Assembly: GCF_048771995.1 (NCBI RefSeq)
Contig: NC_133037.1
Coordinates: 3,353,001-3,417,000 of the forward strand
DNA: 64,000 bases
Direction: 5' to 3'
From: Taeniopygia guttata
Taxonomy: Eukaryota > Chordata > Aves > Passeriformes > Estrildidae
Position numbers and translations under genes: made by a program. This document shows positions 23,301 to 38,300 of this stretch, piece by piece; the stretch's first letter is position 1; each line of letters opens with the position of its first letter. Below the pieces are notes generated by a model, which was not told where the DNA came from, searched no databases, and worked only from the letters and a program-made list of their open reading frames with translations.

Positions 23301-26300
23301 GTTGACAGATCAGAACTTTGTTTTCACCTTGTGAAAGATTAATAAGCCATGCTTGTCTAGGAGGGGGGAATTTGAGTTTTGAAGTTATGAAATTTTATCT
23401 TGGCTACTTTGGTTTTTGCCTTCATCATGTGAAACTTGTTTTAAAATAGAATGAGGAAAACTTCCAGACCAAAACTTTGTGTTTCTTTTTTATGCTTCAT
23501 TGCATGTAGCAAGATGAAAATGATTGTTTGTGCCTTTTCAGGTTGGAGTATTTCAGGTGAAGTTAGGTTCAGATAAGTAAAGTAAACTGAAGCCATGAGA
23601 TTTATTAATAAATTGATTCCTGCAAGATGGATCTGCTGGGAGAAGAGAGTAGTTCCCAGTGGGGAGAACTTGTACTGTGTTGATTTTTGGGGACAGGAAG
23701 GCTTAACCTATTTTGGGTTGTTTCAGAAGGTAACTTTGCAAACCTGAAATTTTTCCTCAGTTGCATATTTCAGAGGCATCCTCACGTCTTCCTGTAACAC
23801 ACAAAAAATAGAAGAGCTTTCTTGAACTACATTTCACTAGAACTGGAGTACTTCCTAACCTCTAATGGGATGTAAATTGCAGTAATTTCAAGTTTCAATT
23901 TTAGACTCTGTGTTCTGGCCTGGTAGAGCTATAGCATTTAGTTTAATGGCTGTGTCTTGGTTGTTTCAGAACAGATGATACCAGCCTTTCTTCAATAAAA
24001 ATTGTTTTCCTGAGGAGAACAGAAGCTGTGGTAGAAATAAGGGCAAACAACTGTTCTGGTGGCCTTGAGGAAAACCTAACCTGGCTGATAAGTGGCTTTG
24101 ACATTGAAGGGAGGCAACCCAAAAAAAAAAAAAATCTGTCAGTATGAGAGGGAAGCAGATTGCATTCTGTGTCCAAGTTTTGTGTGGTGATGAAGAAGGT
24201 ATTGAGAAATTTCCTGTGGGTTTTTTTTTCAATTCTCAGTATTTATACCATTGTTTGGCTTGAAGAAAAAGCTCAGATGGTAAGAGGAGGCTTAGAACTT
24301 GAGTCGTTTAGGATAAATCCTCCCAGAATTACTAGACTGAGGTTTTTGCCACAGTGACTTTGTGCTGGTGAGATGGAGGTGATCTCTCTTCCAAAATTCA
24401 TGTACAACTCTTTGTTTTCCACCTTGCTGCTGCATGTCCTTGCTTAAAGTCCATCCCCATCCCTACCTCACCTTTACCCTTCAGCTGCACGACTTCCTCC
24501 CCACCAATTCCCTGGCTCTTAAGTGGGAAAGCTACCCAGTAAAATCAAATTATTTGTCTGAGAAGCCTTTGGAGTGTTTTCCTTTAGCTGCATTCAGAAC
24601 AAATCAGGTTGGTTCAGCTTTATGTGATGCTGCAAGCTCATTAATTCCCTGGGCTTCTGGGTAGCTCAGGAAAGGTGGAGGAAGTAAGGAATGAATACTG
24701 AAAGATAGGAGAATATTGGGTTTTTTAAAATAATTATTCTTTTCTGCTTTAAAGTCAAAGAACACATTTCTAACATGGAAAATAACCTGGAGCCAAGTGA
24801 GATGCATTCTATGGATGTGTTAATATGTACCCATATATATGAATTGAAATAAATAGCATATGAAAGTTCTTTTTATTTTCCCTAGAGCTGACTTTTTTGA
24901 AGATGAAGCTATTAAGCATCTTTTAAAGTACAAACCCTGGTGGATTGATGCTCATAAAAAGATGACAGCCTTGCAGGGAGAAAGTCATCAGGAACATGAC
25001 AGTCCTGCATTTGGTGAGAATATACATATGAATATATATATATACACACACATCTATTGCTTGCATGATAATTGCTGTGGTGCCATGTTATAGCTTATTG
25101 TTCTTAAAGGAAATTTATTAGTCTATTGCATTCAATATTTATTATTTATTGCTTTACTTTATGGATCTCACAGTTTTTTTTTTTCAAAGAAAACTCTTTG
25201 TGTCCATTTAGAAACCTAAAGAGATTTTTCCAGGGTGAGTAGGTGACCTTGTGGGAACACTGCTAACAGATAACTGAGGCTGCCTCCCTGCACACAGTGA
25301 TTACAGAGAGCACTACAAGTTACTATTGTGCATTTTCTTCTATTGTTCTTTGTTCATTTCCTCAGTTGTATGAAAATCTGATATTCCTGAGGCAGATGAT
25401 GATAATCCTTCACCAGGAGTTCTCAGTGCACTGATAATACCTGCACTTCCCCATTTTCTCTGGGGGAAAAATAGAATTTGGATAGATGTTGTGTATTTTA
25501 CTGTGAATGTAATCTGATCTTCATTCCTGGTGCCTTTTCAGCCTCTGAAATTGTTAATTATGTCCATCATAAACACTTGGTTTGAAAAGCATTGGACAAA
25601 GGTACAAGAGGCTTGAAAATACAATAATGAGGGCTTCCTTTGTTTGTTTTTATCCATTCACTCCTTAGTAAATGAAACACTCCTCCTGTTTGCTTGGCTT
25701 AAGGAATATAATTAAAATGAAGAGCTGCTGGATGATTTTGATAAGGAATGTTTCTCCTCCAAACTGAGGTACTGAGGAAAAACATGTCTGTTGTTGGGTT
25801 TTAGGGTCAAAAACAGAAAAAACTCCTCAAAAGCCTGGCAAATGGAAATTACATAGAAAAGAGACTTTATGAAGGATCATCTTTGCTCCATACCATTTGT
25901 AATAACAGATATCTATTTAATTAAAAACAAATCTCACCTTCCTGGGGCTGAGTGGAGAGGCTCATGCTGTTCTGTGAATCTTGAGGCAATCTAAGTAACA
26001 AAAGAGGCAATCTGGAGTTTGGGTGATGTTAATGCCAACAAACCCACCCTTTTCCTTAGAAAGACCTCAGTTTTGGTAACATTTGTGCTGTTTGAGACAG
26101 TGACTGAAATCAGTGGAGGTTCCTCGCCCTGAGTGAGCTGTGCTGAAGGAAACCACCATGAGAGGGAGTGCAGGTTCTACTAGAAGGTCTCCTGTGAATG
26201 GGAATGCAGATGGGCAGGAGGTGGCTCCAGGCTGGGATCTGACCACCAGCAGGGTATGTCCCCTGTGGTTTTATAGTGCCTTACCCAGCCCGAGGAATGG

Positions 26301-29300
26301 TGCAGTTAATCAGCAATTCCTGACTGTCCTGTGGGAAGGAAGGATTTGTTGTTGAATAAAGACATGTTGCTCCTCAGGTTAAATGTAAATGTGAGTTTAT
26401 GGTGGGAAAGAGACATTAAAAATTAGCAGATTCTTTAAAAGTTTATTTTCTTATTCAGAAACATTGAATAAAGAGAATTGTTTTTTTTTTTTTTTCCTTT
26501 TCCTGACTTACATTGATGTCTTTTCAGTTACTATCTTCATTCAAAATCTTGATTACTTTTGTCTTTATAATGTCTTTGGCTGCAAGAAGTAATTAGAAGT
26601 ACAGACGGCCTTTTTTATTTTTTGCATGACATTGCAATTAACTGAAGATTTTCTTTGGTTGATTACTGCTCTTATATTTATCCCTGGTTATTTTATCTTT
26701 GTTTTTACATCATCAGGTTCTTCTAATGTCTCATGACCAATTTTTTTCTTGTTTTGGTTCTTCTCATTAACATTTAAAGTTTTCATCTCTCTTCTGTCCT
26801 TACTTTGAATATATTTTTATTTGACCTTTTTACTTTTTCTCCAGCTTGTGTTCATGGTTTGTGTATTTTGCCTTTTTAAAATTTTTTCTTATCCCAAGTG
26901 TCTTTTCTTTTTTTCCTTTTTCTACATCTTACTGTGTATTCTCTTCCAGCCCTTTCTGTTCACACTTAGAATGTCTCATTCCAGTCAAGTAATACTCCAT
27001 AAAGCCTTATTAATTACACAGCTTTTCCCATGAGGGGATAGCATTTTTGGAAAGCTTCCTTGCTGCTGCTGTTGAAGTTTACATTAGTGTCTTGCTTCTA
27101 CAGATTCCAGATGAAAGGGTTTGTATTTTCTAACAGTCACATTCAGCTTGGTTAAAAGTTCATTTTTATTCTACTTCCAATTGCACTACTGTAAAAAACT
27201 CCTCTTTAGGCAAACACAATAATCTTCAAAGGCTCAGGCTGACATATGTATTTAATCTAACATTTATATGCTCCAAGGATATCTTATTTTGTTCAGGGTA
27301 ACCTCTCATGCTTACAGTGACTGTTCTCTTTCTTATTTCTTTATAGAAAGAGAAAAAGAGAAGCAATTTCCTCTCAAAGTTCCACCTTTCAGTAAGGCTT
27401 GGCTCAAATATATACCATTATTGGTGGATTCATATGTTTAAGATGGATTACTTTTCTTTTTTTATCAAATTTCTGTCCACCTGCTTTGCTCAGTTTTCAG
27501 GGCTTTGCTTCATGTGTTCCTTCCTGGCACTGCTCTGCTGCAGAGCAATTTTTGTTATGTGAGGAAATTCTGCTTTTTATTCATGCAAAACTCTTAATGA
27601 TCAGGCTCCACTGTAAAATATTTCAGGATTTAAAAGGCAAGATAAATATCAATATATCAATATATATATATCTCAATAACTTCATTCTGACTAATCTGCT
27701 GCTACTCTCAATAACTTCATTCTGACTAATCTGCTGACTCTTCCTTCATCTGATGTTGCTGATTCCTTAAGGGGTAGAAGCACACATTTGAAAACCTTAA
27801 AATTGTGATATAATATTTCAGTATAAAGAAAAGAGAAGGAGAGGTCAGTTCTACTCAGTTCTTTCCTTTTGGGAGAGCTGTGGGATTCAAGACTTGGCTT
27901 GACAGGATCATAAACTGAGGCTGTGCTCTCAGCAGCAGATTGTCAGAGGTGCTTCCTGACCTGTACTTTCCTGACTGACCACTGAGTCAGCTCTCTGTGT
28001 GGGTCCAGCACATTTTATCTAAGTGCCCCTAACACATTTAGAGCTGGAAGTGTCATAGTAGTCTGGAGATACAGATCTCCCAGTGATTTAAGTGGTGTTA
28101 TCACAGTGTAAAATAGCAGTAGGGCTGTAACAAAACACCCTCTGGCTGTCAGACCTCATCCTCCCCTCAGAGATTAAACTCTGCTTTTACTGACACTCTG
28201 CTACTGGAGCACAATTTGAGGTATCTTCTTTTTTAACATGAGGAATGGCCAGCTTAAAACAAGTCAAAGAGGTGATTAAAATGTAAAGGTAATATCTGCA
28301 GTCTCATCTGTCAGGAACTTTGTGAGATGAATGTCTGACTCCTTTAGATGTGGGTATATTAACACACATTTCTATTCTGGCATGGTTTTCCCACTGGCAA
28401 ATACACCAAACATTTTAAATCAAAGTTACAAAAAACTTGCTAATTTAGCTTACTTGATAAGTAGCAGCAAGTGCTGCTTTGCATTAGATTAATACTGATT
28501 GTGGTACAGATTGTTAGCTAAAATTTGGCAGTGTAAGTGCACAAAAATGTACAGGCTTAGTACAGCACAAACGTAATTACAATTTTAATTGTTCTGATAA
28601 TTTCACGCTATGTACTTGGGAGTTCTGAACGGGGAAAACAAAGTAGGTGGTGGTTTGGACATGTTAATGATGAGTTTCAGGCCTGGATAATTAATTTTCA
28701 AAAACTATAGGCAATGGATAGAATTTTTTTCAACACTGAAGTATTTTCTCAGAGAAAGATATTTTATTTAGAACACCTGGCACTTTACATCAACTTAAGG
28801 TGCATGTTGTAACATTTACTTTTAGGAATTGTCTAGTCTGCATCTTGTGTACTCTTTTTTAATAGACCTGGAATTTCTGTGTTAATGGTCCAGTTGCAGA
28901 CATTGTGATGCTTCAGGGTTTGAATTGTAAATGAAGAAAACTTTACTGCTATATTTCATGAATTTCACTGGGAGTTTCTTTGCTGTTTAAAAGTGAAGTA
29001 TGGTTCATGTTTACACTGAAGAATCAACTTGTCACTTGCCTCTGAATTTTTGTCCCATACAGTGTGGGCTTAAGAATCCTCATTTTATTTGGATCCTGAT
29101 TGTGCATTTATCCCTGTATAAGATATCTAGGCATCCACGGAAATCCTTGGCACCTGGAGAGGTTCAAAGTCATCAGTGTGTACATGCAGTGCTGTGCTGG
29201 AACTTGACTTTGAAATGAATATAACAGAGCTTAATAAAAGTTAAAAAGGAAAGTAAGAGTGATTTAGGCTTTTTTCTTGAGTGATGGGTGACTTGTGATT

Positions 29301-32300
29301 AGTTACACGCTCCTTTTTAAAGGCACTGTTGAGGTAGTATTACCACCTATTAAAGTGAATGTGCCACCTTTAAATTCATAATGAATTATCCTTTTACTTT
29401 TTATAGTTGTCTTCTGCGAGGAAGAGAGAGAGCAGATGAGAAAGTTCACAAATAAATCTTATCTTCTGGATAAAAGGAGCCGTCGCCACGTATATCTTGG
29501 ATTAATTGATATTCTTCTGGCATATTGCTACGAGATCCGTGTCAATGAAGGGGACAAGAATGTAAGTTGAAAAAAGTAAAAAATAGAATATATTTTAGGA
29601 ACCTAGTGCTGGACCCTGTACTGCCATTTAGGGTAGTACATGAACTTACTCCAAGGCATTAAACTTACATGATGAAGTTAAAATGAAAGACTTTATGTCT
29701 CTAGATTTGGTGCCTGTGGGGATTAGTAGGATTTCTTAATACCTGTGTTGTTCTGCAGCAGCACTGTAATAGGAGAGATATGGAGTAGCAGGAGGTTCCA
29801 GACAATTCTGTATAGTTCTGCTTTGTGTATCTTGGTTTATGCAAATGCAAATTAACAGAATAGTTGTTCTTTTTTGTTCTGTGTGGATACCTTGCCCTCT
29901 TGGAATTGCTTCCCAGATACGGCTTCATGCCTCACATCTCCTGTGCTGATACGAACCAAGGAGATTTTTTCCAATGCTTTTAACCAAAATATTGGCACAT
30001 GTAATCAAAATCATTCTGGCTTAATCAGACTAACATGTAGGGCATGGACTGCAGCATGACAAGTAACGTGTCCAGACCTGCTGATTCCCCAGAATAATCT
30101 GGGATTGTTATGTTGCATGTCAGATCTGCACAGAATTGCAAATCTGCCAGGACCACAGTTGTGCAATTCTTTATTGGTTTTGCAGTAACTGTATGATGCT
30201 GTGTGGAAAACACACTGGGGCTTTTTCTCCTTCCCCCCTTGCCCTTTTTTTATTCCTATTTAATAGGAAAACCAAGACCTCGAGGCCACACAAATCTTTA
30301 CTAGAGGCAGGATTATAGATCAAGGCTTTCTGGCTTTTTGCCCCAGTCATCCCACTGGACCACACTTCCACTCAAATACTATGAATCTGTCACATATTAA
30401 GAATAATGACATTTTACATGTACTGCTGGCTTCAGGACCCTCTCTGCAAGCCAAAAATCTTGAGCTGTTTTCATGAAACAAGGCGCTTGAGCTTGGCTTT
30501 TGTTGATTCAAGTCTCTGTTGCTTTGTGCAAAGGGACAGAATTCCACCAAAATACCATTTCTCTGTGTATTGCTGTTATATTTTAAAGATTTTGTTCATG
30601 GGCTGGATCATCCTACTATGGAAAGCAACTCAGTTATTCAACATCTGCACTGCAATATAATTTTTAATGCTGTCCTGTGGCCATTTCAATGCACATAATG
30701 TAATTACTGCTTCTTATTCACAAAGGTTCTTAAATTGCTGCCAGAATGTTATCTTAAATAGTTTGCCAGCAGTGTTGGATTAGATAACACTTGTTTTACT
30801 GTCTTCTCTTAAAATCAGGTTGAATCATCTTGGAACATCAGGAAACTGAGTGCAACGTTGTGCTGGCTGGAGGTAAGGTAAAAGTAAAGTTTTGTGTTAT
30901 GGTTTTGCTGGATTACTTGGGTTTTTTTGCATTTTATGTTGTTTCTGTGCCAAGTTTACTCTTTCAGTATTGAAGATTAATTAATTATATATCCTGTTTT
31001 TAATGGTACCAGAAATTTATTTCTGGGCTCTGGAAGTCAGCAGGCACACGTTGCTTTACCTGCCCCCTTCTTTTACTCTTGAAAAAATAAAGGTTGGAAA
31101 AGACCTTTTGTGTCCTCAGGTCCAACCATCACCAGCACAATCACCACGTTCACCATAAAACCATGTCCAGGTGCCACATCCCTGTTTGAGTTGCTGCTCA
31201 TCCTTTGGAACCAGCAGAGATTAGAGGAAACCCTGCGTTCCAATCTCTCCACGTTCAGGTTGTTCACTGAAAGCACCCAGGCCTGTGCAAAGAAATAGTC
31301 ACAGAGCTGGAGGTGGAAAGGACTTGACCTGGCCTGAAATCCATTAATTGATAAAATGCAGGAAGGTGGAAAGGCCTGTCCCAGCTCTGGGCTGAGTCTG
31401 CTGAGCCAAGTGTCACTTTGCAGGATCAAAACTGAAACTGGACAGGATTTTTGGGTCCAGTCCTTCAATCTTTTCCAGTTGTGTTGGATGTTATGCTCAG
31501 TTATAACTTGTCCTGTGGCACAAGTTATGTTTTATGTGAGTTCTGTTTTGTTTGATGTTGAGTTCTGCAGTAGCAGGTTACAAAGGAGTGCAGTTAAAAT
31601 GCCCTGTCTTAATTAACATTTTTTTTTTTTCCATATCCATGTCCTAACATAGTGAAGGAGTTTTCTGCACGTGCTTACCCTGTGATAGAGCAGTTCTTGT
31701 TGCAGCCTGTGCCGACAGTGTATTTCACACCTAGAAAACTCACAGTCCTGGCACCAAACTGTTAATAACTATCTCTGTTAGACAAACTATTAGGGCTGGG
31801 ACTTTTCATCATTCTGTACAAAAAAAAAAATTCCTCAGTTCTGGTTTGTTTGAGCTGACTGCCATTTTGCTGGCCATGACATGTACACACCTTAGCCTCT
31901 AAATATTCAATCACAAACCATAAATGATTTAAATGCATGCTGGTGATCCATTAAAATGAACAATGGGTTCAGGTAGTCGAAGAGTGCAAAGAAGTGCTGG
32001 CTGTCAGCAAAGTGCTTTTATTAATTTTAATAGATTGAGAGCTCAAGATGAAATGGGTATTTTTTTTAAAATTCATTAATAAATGGAGCATTTTGTCTTG
32101 AAAAGTGAAGGCTGGAAGGGAAATCACTTTTAAGAAAGTCTTTAATAACTCCTTAATGCCTCTGGCCTGAGTAAATTAGAGGTGTTCCTCACTCATGAAG
32201 GAGAACTGTTCTCCCCAGGCAGGTATATTTATCCCTGTCTTGAATATCTAGAATTTTCATGAAAAGCAGTCATGTATCATTTTTAAAGATCTTACATGTA

Positions 32301-35300
32301 CACATGTATTTGGTTAATATCATATGGATTTAATTTTCCTGTATTCTTAAAAGGCTTTTTATAGCTTTTCCTAAATATATCTAATAATGTGGGACAGATG
32401 TAATTTATTGCTTTAATCTAAAGGATGGTAAAGTCTTGAGTAAGATGTTTTAGTCCTATGTTCTCTACGTTTTTTTAAATCCCAAACCACTAAAATGTAC
32501 AGAACTTCTGTTATCTTGCCATACAAACTCAGTGTGGAATGTCTTGTTTCTATTTAACATGTACATTTCCATATCTATTCAAATACAGATTTTTAGAGGC
32601 ATAATAAATCAAAATGTGCTTTTTTCCCCCCTATTCTGCTACGGTTTTTTTCCTTAAAGGAAAACAAACAAACACACAGACTAATTCAGATTTTTCACTG
32701 AGGCACACAGACTAATTCAGATTTTTCACTGATACACACAGAGTTTCTCCAGCATCCATGATGTCCTGGTATCTTTTGGAAGAAGAGTGCTGTGCTATCC
32801 CCTGTACAGGCATTTTGAGCTGGTGACACGTTCCTTCAATGACACAGTCATGATTCTGCAGCTGGGTGAGTGTTTAGGGACTGGAAGTTGTACACAGCTA
32901 TTTTCATACCTTGGCTTGTTAAAGTTACCTGCAACTTCTCTATTTAGCATGAGTTATTTCTTTGAAAAAAGCAGTAGATTTATTTCTTGGACAGAAGGAT
33001 CACTGAGAAACAGTGCTTCAGTGGTTTATTTTAAATGCTTATGAGTTGCAGGATTAAAAACCCACACAAATGGCAATATTAATCTTTACTACTGCCAAAA
33101 ACCATTGCTGATTGAAAATCCCATTGACATTATAACAGTCAGGGAGTGAAGTTTTAAGGGGAAGATGGATGTGGTCCCTCCTCACTTATCTGCACTGCCT
33201 TATGTTGCTGTTCATAAGTGTGAAAAAGAAAATTCTGATAACAAAACTGCACTGATGCAGTGCTGAAAGCATTTTGGGTTTTTTTCTGAGGAGAATATAG
33301 TACATGTGAGGTAAGAAATTTGCTTTTCTTTTAATGTCACAATGGAAAATGGTGTTGCAGTGAACATTCAGTGATCCAGTGAAACACTGCCTGACTGGGT
33401 GAGTTGTTACCAGGATGTTTTAATTTATAAGTTTGTAGAGTTCTTTCCTCGTGTCTCAAGACTACTGTTCCATTAAAAAGAGAGAATAACAGCAAAATTC
33501 AGTTTATCTTTAGATAAAGTTCCTCCTTGAAAAAAGTGGAAAAACACATAGAAAAGGAATGGGGAAAAGAATGTAAAATAGAGATATATGACTTAAACTT
33601 TCCTTCCAAATACACAGGATGAAAGCTGGTAGAATTTCATGATGGTTTAAAATCAGATTATCATATCAAATGGCACATACAGAGCTGGGGTCAAATTTTA
33701 TTCTCATTTTGAAATAGTCTGTGTGAAGAGGACTGGATTTCTGAGTCTGTGAAATTCAGGTTTCAGGCTGTTGTCTGGCAGCTCTCAGCAAGGAGCTCCA
33801 GAAGGATCCAGTGATCTGCAGACACCTTCTCTGACTTTCCTGTTTCACACATTGGAAGCTTTTTTATTCACAACTAGTGAGGATTTTTTGAATAATCAGG
33901 AAGTAGTATCTGCACATAAAAAGCAGTTTACTTATTGAACAGTATAATGCAGGGCTGTAACTATGCAAAAACTGTTAAATATCATGGGCCCATGTTCTAA
34001 AAGCAGACATTTGATCGTTTGCCTGATTCAGGATTCCCTGTTCCAAGTCTGGCAAGATTTGCAGCCTCTCATTAGAGACCTATCAAGCTACTATAATCCA
34101 AAACTTTGAATTTATGAAGAAAGACATTTTTAGTTGGGAATTAGTGTAACATTCACTGATGTACATTGTTACTTGGCAGATGAGTAACAGGAGTGGATGT
34201 TGGAAATGGTTTGGGCTGACAGCTTGACAGCTGGAACCTGAAAAAATCAGCAAAATTTTAATTCCACACATCATTTCTTTGTAAAAGAGCACACTTCTTT
34301 TTAGTCAAAATAGTGATGTTTGACAAGCATTGATGGGGATACAATTTAAAAGTTATTAGTTACATTTGGGGTTTTAGGTTTTCTTTGCTGACTTACTTTC
34401 CAAAACCAATGTGGTTTTTTTCTGTTCTGTTTGCTGTGGCTTTTTGCTTTCTCTGTTTCCTCCTCCTTACTACCATCTTCCTCGCCCTTAACTTTTGTTC
34501 TCTGGCTGTATTTTTTCAGCATGGAATTACTTACAAATAAGCAAACAAATTTTGTGCTTGAACAGCAGGGGGAGTTCTGATCTTTTTTGTTTCTTTTTTT
34601 TTTTTTTTTCCCTCTCCTCTAAATCTGTAAAATGTAATTTCATCCCTGTTCAGGTTTCATAGCCTAGGAGGAGCCAGCCTCTTGGGAGAGGGTTATTAGA
34701 TTCCATTTGCAGTGGTGGCTGTTTTCATTTGAATGTGGGGTTTTTTTTTCCCCACCATTAAATGGTGAAAATAATTTTTTTAAGTGTTCCAGCACTTAAC
34801 CCTTTAGCAGCTATCATCAGAAAACTAAGGGGGGAGATTCCAGCTTACTGGAATGTTGCATATGAAGGAAAAGTCAAACTGACAACAGAAAATTTTCTAG
34901 TTATGGACTGAGAACACATTTTTAATCTTTTACTAGATTTATTGAGTGTGTGTCAAATAGCTCCTTCCTAAACATGAAGTGAGTTGTTTCTTTCATTTTG
35001 CCAAACTATTCTGTGACTAGCAGAAGTAGGAAAAGTTCTCCCTAATTCCAGGCCCTGGTGTGCTGTTAGGTAATCCTTACATTGCCTCACAGAGTTCCAT
35101 GTGCTTGGCCCTGCTGCCAGCTGTGTGTTCCCAACCTTGGTATTTGTGTAGGCACAAAGGGGAAAATGCTCCTCTTAAGAGAGATGGTGGGCCATAACTT
35201 CTTCTTGTTGTTTGTGAGCTACTTTTCAGCTTAGTTTGTTTCTTTTTAAAGGCAGTGCCTTGCTTGCCTGTGCTGGAGTTTGGAGCTGGGGGAAGGGGCT

Positions 35301-38300
35301 GCTTCAGCTGTGCAGAATTACACGCATGGCTGGGCCTGCAGCTCTGGTTGTGCAGAGATTCCTGCTGAACCCAGGGGCTCCCCATCCCCAGGGATGTGGA
35401 TCTGAAGGACACAGTTACAGTGCTGCTGTTCCCAGCCTGGCAATCAGCCCCAGTTTCCAAGGTGGTCGTGGATGCTTTGTTATTAAACCCTCAGGTGGGA
35501 GATGATAAAGATGATCTGTTATGATTTCTTGTGAATCACAAAACCAAAAATCTGTTTCCAGGGAAAGCTGCAGTTTTGAAGTGTCTGCTGGACATTCACA
35601 GGATTTTTATGGAGAGTGACCCTGCCTACATCCTTAATGATCTCTTCATTACAGACTATTGCATCTGGATCCAAAAAGTCAAGTAAGTTCTTCAGTAGTT
35701 GCTGATGTGGGAGATTTTTTTTAGCACACTTCATCTGTGAACAAGTATCAGTAAAGTAAATTCTGTCTCCTATATGTGGTAATATGATCAGTTTTTTCAT
35801 TTAATAACTGTGTCTGTCCAGCAATTCTTGATACAGAAGCCAAGATATTCTGTGCATTTTTTAATACAGGGACACTATTGGAGAAAGGAGGAAGGAATTG
35901 GATTTTAAATAAAAATGTGAATTTTCATTAATATATTGATAGAGGTTTCCAGGGGAAAAAACAACTTCTAGGGAATTCTCAGTCTATTGTGGTCTTTCTT
36001 ATGAAGAGAAATGTTTATGTAGCACTTATGTAACTTCGGGATAAAGGTTGGAAGGAATTTCCAGTTCAAAACTGACAGCGCATACAAAGCGTTCCCAGCT
36101 GCATGGAACATTGATTTATGGGCTGTAACAATTGCACCAATTGATTATTAACACCAGAACAAGTGTCACAAATCCCCATGTGCTCTGTGCTCCTGCCCCT
36201 GCAGCTCTCCCTGGCACTGTGGGAAGCTTTGGCTTCCACTGCTTGAGAGTAAAGAGGGACTTTGCCTCCTCCAGACAAAACCCCTGCATTTCTGTGTCTC
36301 ACCTGTGCTCTTTTAATGGAGTCAGCAGGGCTTATTTCCACAGTTTTGGGTAGTTTGCAGCCAGACTGGTTGGAATACCATCATGTTTTAATGGCTTAAA
36401 ACCAAAAGTATCAGTAGGAAAACAGTGGGAAGGGGATTAAATGATTAAAGCAAGCTGCATGTTCAAATCTTACTAAGCTTTATATTGTTCTTGTCAGATT
36501 TACTCTGTTTTTCGTACAGCTTTTGTATTATTTTGCCTTCCTTTTTATATCTTCACAGCCTTCTCTGAAAGCCACAAAAGGTGTGAGTTGGAACAGGCAT
36601 GACTAATATACACACAAAAAGATGTCATTGTCCTATTTCTTCATACAGCAATGCAGATTCCTGAACCAGTGGCTAAAATAGTCTTTGTATTTAACAGGAG
36701 ACTCTGGGGGATAAAATATCTGAAGTGCACAAGACAGTGAATGGGATGTAGAGGGAATTTGGTAATAATTGTGATCAGAAGGGAGGGGGAATGAGACAGA
36801 ATTGAGGCAGCCTGCACAGGCTGCTACGTTTAGGTGTGACCTTAGCAGTACTACTTGGAGAATTAAAGCCCCTCAGTTCATAGCTGTTCATGAGGGTTTG
36901 TAGATGTTGATTCTTATTCTCTGTGTGATTTCAGTGACTCTGTGCCTATAGGTAACAATATATAAAATACTTTAAAAACATTACAGGTGTTTCCAAGCAT
37001 TTTGATTCCTCAATCCTGCTTAGTTCCTGGAACAGCCAGTTCATTTTACTCTGTCAAATTTGAAGAGACCTTTTTCAACCACACCTTCTATGTGTGGAAA
37101 ATTCACCAAGTATGGGGAAACTCAGGTTGAAGTTGAGTAGAAAAAGTGCAGTAAATAAAGGAGAAAGTTATTTCATGGGTCTTTCACAAAGAAATGAGTC
37201 ATTACCTCTGCTGCCCATGTCAATTAATATCATGACTAGCAAGTCAGTGATAAACCCAGTTTTCTTTAAATCCAGCCCAGGAAAATGCACAGTAGCTATA
37301 AGTGACTGATAGATTAACACATTTCCTCCCAGACTCTCACATTATGTCCCAGTTAAGCAGAACTGACAGCTGCTGGAAAGAGGGCAATTAAGTTATCTTA
37401 TTGTCAGAGTGACATGGCACAATGGCTGTCTGTCATTAGGAGAGCAAGAGAGAGAGAGAGGAGCTGCAGAACCCAGTCCTATTTTTAGGCCTGAATCAGG
37501 ACAGCATTTAAGCATATGCTGCAGTCATTGCTGTGCAGTTCAGCAGTGTTTGAAGTTCAGCAAGTGCAAAGGGAATGGAGCACTTGGTTTTGCTCCTTTA
37601 TGTTGAAGGGAACAGCTAAGCTCACTTGTCATTCAGGACATACCTTGTCAGGATGGTGATTTGTCTGTTCAAACAAGGGGTCCCAGCTCCCCAAGGTGAG
37701 GCTGCTGGAGAGGAGGATGATGAATCTTCCTTTTCAGGGGATGAAGATTGTGACACATCCCTCTGGTAACTCCCTCTGAAGCACTGGCACAGGGTGCCCA
37801 GAGCAGCTGGGGCAATCCCTGGGTATGTCCAGGGCCAGGTTGGACACTGGGGCTTGGGACAGTGGAAGGTGTCCCTGCCATGGCAGGGGTGGCACTGGGT
37901 CGGGTTTAAGGTCCCTTCTGGCTGAAACCACTCTGTGATTCATTAATTGATGTTATGGTGGAAGAGTTTTGGGAGGGGAAGGTGTTTATAGATGTTACTG
38001 TGGTGGTCTTTCAGTGTTAAAATTATTTCCATCTCCAGTCAGTCTGGATACTTCTCCTGTTTTGTTTCTTAACTATTATTTGCTCCATACAGCCTTTATT
38101 AACTTCCTTTGTCTCCATTTCCTCCGTCCTTTTGTGGCTGAGGATATTCTTAAAATCCATGGAGTGTTTTTCTTTTCTTCTTCTCTTTCCCTGTAAGCAA
38201 CAAACTACTGGTGGAGGTGGGGGCCGCTGTTTAAACAGTTTAAACAGACTGTAGGTTATTTGTAGTGAAGAATCTGGGCGCTTTAAACCAGCTGGAAACA

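Larger units (their letters stand above)
30873..32741 (+). other. SHQ1: SHQ1 intron 9
   Basis: 1.87 kb. It holds a degraded CR1 3' fragment (about 31085-31230) and, at its end, the 31-bp tandem duplication that carries the acceptor. Confidence 0.9.

Noticed and set aside
25390-25440. Possible C/D-box snoRNA in SHQ1 intron 7 (GATGATGA ... CTGA)
   Set aside because: The boxes are only about 40 bases apart, the terminal stem is poor and there are no internal boxes, so chance is more likely.
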